Source: JAUNBN01 sp036645935
Lineage (GTDB): Bacteria; Bacillota; Clostridia; Oscillospirales; Ruminococcaceae
Length of the DNA: 64,000 nucleotides
Direction of reading: 5' to 3'
Assembly: GCA_036645935.1 (NCBI GenBank)
Contig: JAVXNE010000002.1
Location: forward strand, 237,598 to 301,597
Every line of letters starts with the position of its first letter. Position 1 is the first letter of the stretch. This document shows, one piece after another, positions 61,377 to 64,000 of this stretch. The notes under the pieces were generated by a model. That model did no database searches. It was not told the DNA's origin and saw only the letters and a list, made by a program, of their open reading frames with translations. The position numbers and the translations under genes are program-made.

Positions 61377-61910
61377 CTATTCCTCGAACTGAAGTCCTAA
61401 CAGTGCCGCAGCCGCGGCGAGTGTCTTTTCGTCACTTTCCGAGACCTTTTCGTCAGCGTTATCATCATCACGCATGAGAGTCGCGCAGCCTATAACTTCG
61501 CTGTTTGCGAAAACGGGAACTGCAAGCACGCATTTTGAATTGCTCTTTTCCCTGAGCGTCGGCACCGGCGAATGCAGCGTCTCCCGAGAGTCCATTGCAT
61601 TGGACAGCTCTTCGGACACCGGTTTGCCAACCAACTCGCGGCGGCGGCGAGTACTGGCCGCAACGATGCGCTCTCGATCACAAAAGGCAATCGAACCGCT
61701 CGTTATGCGCGCGAGTGTGTCCGCAAAGCCGCTCGCTGTACGGGAATACTCCTCAAGCGGGGAATATTTTTTAAAAATTACGCCGCCGTCGCCGTCAGTA
61801 AATATCTCGAGCTGTGCTCCGCGGCGGATGCACATTGTCTTTCGGATTTCTTTCGGTATCACAACTCTTCCGAGATCGTCTATCCTGCGTACAATTCCTG
61901 TTGCTTTCAA
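61377..61910 (-). CDS. spoVT: Stage V sporulation protein T
   Basis: 177 residues from the TTG at 61910 (GGGGAAGG upstream), which gives the normal SpoVT N-terminus. An AbrB-type swapped-hairpin DNA-binding domain (KATGIVRRIDDLGRVVIPKE, RRGAQLEIFTDGDGGVIFKK) is followed by a GAF-like C-terminal domain. SpoVT regulates sigma-G genes in the forespore. The length matches Bacillus SpoVT (178). Confidence 0.93.
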   Translation of the reverse strand: MKATGIVRRIDDLGRVVIPKEIRKTMCIRRGAQLEIFTDGDGGVIFKKYSPLEEYSRTASGFADTLARITSGSIAFCDRERIVAASTRRRRELVGKPVSEELSNAMDSRETLHSPVPTLREKSNSKCVLAVPVFANSEVIGCATLMRDDDNADEKVSESDEKTLAAAAALLGLQFEE

Positions 61911-62074
61911 GCTACCTTCCCCCAAACTTATTGCTTTGACAATATTATCCGCCATCTGCCACTTGCTTATTCCTGCAAAACAGGAAAAATTGCGTATTTT
62001 AAAACCTTGCATTTGCCATCTCAATTTATTAAACTGTTATGTGGTCTTTAACCTCAAGTTATGGAGTGTAATAT

Positions 62075-63247
62075 ATGGCAAAAATAATTTCATTGGTACT
62101 GACCGCAGTTGCTCTTCTTGTTTTCTGGCAGGCACTTCCCGCAAAGCCGTTGACGGAGATTTCGCAAAGCATAAAACATCCGTATGCCGCCGCGATTACC
62201 CCGCAAGCCGGAGAGTCGCGTCCCTTGCTCAGCGACGGTCAAAAAGAGCTGTACGACGTTGTTAAAAACGGGTTAATGCAAAGCAATCCTGAAATATTGG
62301 TGCGCCGTTTTTCCTATGAGGAACAGGACATTCAAGATATCATGTGGTATATCATGCAGGACAGCCCTGAAATTTTCTGGGTTGAATGGAAATGGGATGT
62401 GCGCTCGCAGGACGACGGCTTTGTGATTATCCCGACATACAACTTCAGCAAAGAAGAGGTTGCATCCAAGAGTTCCGAGCTTGAAAAGAGTGTTTCTGCA
62501 CTGCTCACGCTCGCTCAAAGCGAGGGTGTCAAAAGCGACTTAGACAAGGTCCGCTTCGTGCATGACCATCTCATTGAAGACTGCGTCTATATTGAAGACG
62601 AAAGCCCCGCACTCCACACGGCATACGGAGCGATAGTTGAACACCACACCGTTTGCGACGGATACACGCAGGCGGCAAGACTGCTGCTCACGCGCATGGG
62701 AATTGAGTGCCATTACGTTGAGGGAACGGCCACGAGTAAAAACAACACGCAGGGGCACGCCTGGAACATCGTGAAAGTTGACGGGAAATATCACCATCTT
62801 GATATCACATGGGACGACCCCGATCATATGAACGACAACAACGAAGTGACAAACGTCGTCTCATACTCATACTTTCTGCGCGGTGACGAGGAGATAAAAC
62901 TCGACCACACCATCGAAAACAAGACTCCACTTCCCGCGTGTGAGGAATACGGTTATTTCGAGAAGGTCGGTCTCAGCGGCGCGACATTCAAGGATATTTC
63001 CGACAATCTCATCTCTGCGCTGTTTGAAAACGTAAAAAAAGATCGTTATTACATACAATTCCGCATAACCGATACCGCAGAATACGAAAAGATTCGCGGT
63101 TCGTTCAACTATGCAATGATCGATCTCGTTGACGGCGTGAACAAAGAACTCAAAAAGGCGGGACTCGACTCGCGTGTGTATGATCAAAGCTGCAAGAATT
63201 ATCCCAGTCGCGACACACTGCTGGTCGTCTTTAATAAAGACGAATAA
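62075..63247 (+). CDS. Transglutaminase-like cysteine protease/transglutaminase-fold protein, secreted
   Basis: 390 residues; GGAGTG is 9 bases before the ATG. A signal sequence (IISLVLTAVALLVFWQAL) starts the protein. The transglutaminase-like core has the Cys in HTVCDGYTQAARLLLTRMG, the His in GHAWNIVKVDGKYHHLDITWDDP and the Asp shortly after, the usual triad. A further 100 residues follow. Such proteins in Clostridia are surface proteases or crosslinking enzymes; the substrate is unknown. It is divergent from spoVT, about 165 bases apart. Confidence 0.85.
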   Translation: MAKIISLVLTAVALLVFWQALPAKPLTEISQSIKHPYAAAITPQAGESRPLLSDGQKELYDVVKNGLMQSNPEILVRRFSYEEQDIQDIMWYIMQDSPEIFWVEWKWDVRSQDDGFVIIPTYNFSKEEVASKSSELEKSVSALLTLAQSEGVKSDLDKVRFVHDHLIEDCVYIEDESPALHTAYGAIVEHHTVCDGYTQAARLLLTRMGIECHYVEGTATSKNNTQGHAWNIVKVDGKYHHLDITWDDPDHMNDNNEVTNVVSYSYFLRGDEEIKLDHTIENKTPLPACEEYGYFEKVGLSGATFKDISDNLISALFENVKKDRYYIQFRITDTAEYEKIRGSFNYAMIDLVDGVNKELKKAGLDSRVYDQSCKNYPSRDTLLVVFNKDE

Positions 63248-63418
63248 AACGCCGCCGGATTTCCTTCAAGTTTAGATCGTCTCAAAAAATTCATTCTGCT
63301 GTTAACGTTGATGCAAATCACGGTATGCGTCAACTAAGTCATCGCTTCAGCGTTTCGATGCGTTGGGTGAGCGCAACCACCGCGAGATGTGTCTTTTGCT
63401 GAAGTTACGGTTTTTTAA
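63248..63418. other. Intergenic region after the transglutaminase gene
   Basis: First part of a 753-base gene-free stretch; no terminator with T run and no coding frame seen. Confidence 0.4.
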
Positions 63419-63472
63419 CACCTCCGGGATAACCATTCCTGCCTATTTAGGAAAGGCTGCATGTCGGAGGTG
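63419..63472. repeat. Structured inverted repeat, possible RNA element
   Basis: CACCTCCG (63419-63426) pairs with CGGAGGTG (63465-63472), and inside it TTCCT/AGGAA form a second stem, giving a two-part hairpin of about 54 bases. No T run follows. Function unknown. Confidence 0.4.
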
Positions 63473-63959
63473 CTCGTTGGTAGTGGCAGCAGAAACCATC
63501 TCATCAGGCGGCAGCTGACACAGAGCGCCGTCTTCGTCGAGCCGGCAGCTTTGTTATAAGACCGCATCTTTGTCAAATATTGTGCTTCGCGACCCGGACC
63601 CGGACACGGACTTGAATTATTGTGAAATCGATTATTCCCTGCTGTTACGGGTTTGTTGGCAAATTAAAACAGGATAACCGATATTGAGCTGACAGCGGAA
63701 TTTTTTCATTGCGTAGATGCACTTAAAACATACAAAACCGCAAAATTTCCGCGCTCGGTGCGAGTTGATTGTCACCTGAATTTCAACAGCTCTCTTGCAC
63801 ATGAAAATCCGCAAACCTGTTGACGCCGAATCGCTCGTGTTTTTGATCGTTCAGCACATACTTAACTTAAAATCCGCTGAAATCAGAGATTTTGAACCGT
63901 CCCCGAGTAAAAAAAGGCAGCACAAAGAAAATACAACCGCAGAATATCTATCTATCACG
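63473..63959. other. Gene-free stretch near the window end
   Basis: About 490 bases; no supported coding frame or RNA gene. A frame at 63632-63814 on the minus strand has no ribosome binding site. Confidence 0.4.
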
Positions 63960-63999
63960 CCGTCTGACTCCGTCTTTGAAATGGAGTTAGACGGTATTT
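63960..63999. terminator. Terminator-like hairpin at the window end
   Basis: CCGTCTGACTCC pairs with GGAGTTAGACGG (one mismatch), followed by TATTTT on the plus strand. The gene it serves may lie beyond the window. Confidence 0.6.
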
Positions 64000-64000
64000 T

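Noticed and set aside
1..64000. tRNA, rRNA, CRISPR array, insertion sequence or phage
   Set aside because: No cloverleaf, rRNA core, regularly spaced repeats, transposase or integrase was seen anywhere in the window.

Overview
The window looks like chromosome of a Gram-positive, endospore-forming member of the Clostridia (Firmicutes/Bacillota). The evidence is spoVT and a spoVAE gene, a class III fructose-1,6-bisphosphatase, the large single-chain clostridial type of PurL, rubrerythrin, an HPr-like protein, an N-acetyl sugar amidotransferase and strong AGGAGG ribosome binding sites with frequent TTG/GTG starts. GC content is moderate. Genus and species cannot be decided from the sequence. No rRNA, tRNA, CRISPR array, transposase or phage gene was seen.

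Layout. 1-2.6 kb: end of a CBS/CorC membrane protein, an HPr-like protein without the catalytic histidine, and a DegV protein. 2.6-16.6 kb (minus strand): a small membrane protein, then a complete IMP operon reading purE-C-F-M-N-purO-type cyclohydrolase-purH(formyltransferase only)-D-L-B. It is preceded by a promoter, a 44-codon leader ORF and a terminator-like hairpin directly in front of purE. 17-18.6 kb: an SGNH lipoprotein and a histidine-loop metal exporter. 19.3-26.9 kb (minus): a sugar catabolic operon (RpiB-type isomerase, split transketolase, transaldolase-like protein, DeoC-like aldolase, HAD phosphatase, FGGY kinase), with a GntR regulator behind its own promoter. Divergent from it is fbp, followed by a diguanylate cyclase and a YihY protein. 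31.6-33.3 kb: a TetR regulator and rubrerythrin.

33.3-39.6 kb (minus): response regulator, sensor kinase, rpe, RnfD-, RnfE- and RnfA-like membrane proteins and an EamA transporter, all closely spaced. The three Rnf-like subunits occur without rnfB, rnfC or rnfG. They also appear to have lost the four membrane cysteines of RnfA/RnfE and the flavin-bearing threonine motif of RnfD. This is the most unusual system in the window. 39.7-42 kb: ychF and an MTA/SAH nucleosidase. 42.5-44.4 kb: a second DeoC-like aldolase beside a glycine-rich membrane protein. 44.8-46.1 kb: glyA.

46.4-58.5 kb (minus): cell-surface glycan genes. They comprise a Wzm/Wzt-type ABC exporter with a glycosyltransferase-like protein, then (after spoVAE) an amidotransferase followed by five paralogous GT2 enzymes in tandem and one larger GT2. 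58.6-63.2 kb: SppA protease, RDD protein, a one-TM protein of unknown function, spoVT and a transglutaminase-like protein. The last 750 bases hold no recognisable gene.

The genes point to an anaerobic heterotroph making purines de novo, running a non-oxidative pentose pathway on an unidentified sugar, and building an elaborate surface polysaccharide. Start sites were chosen from ribosome binding sites and promoters. Family assignments rest on motif recognition by eye, not on database searches.
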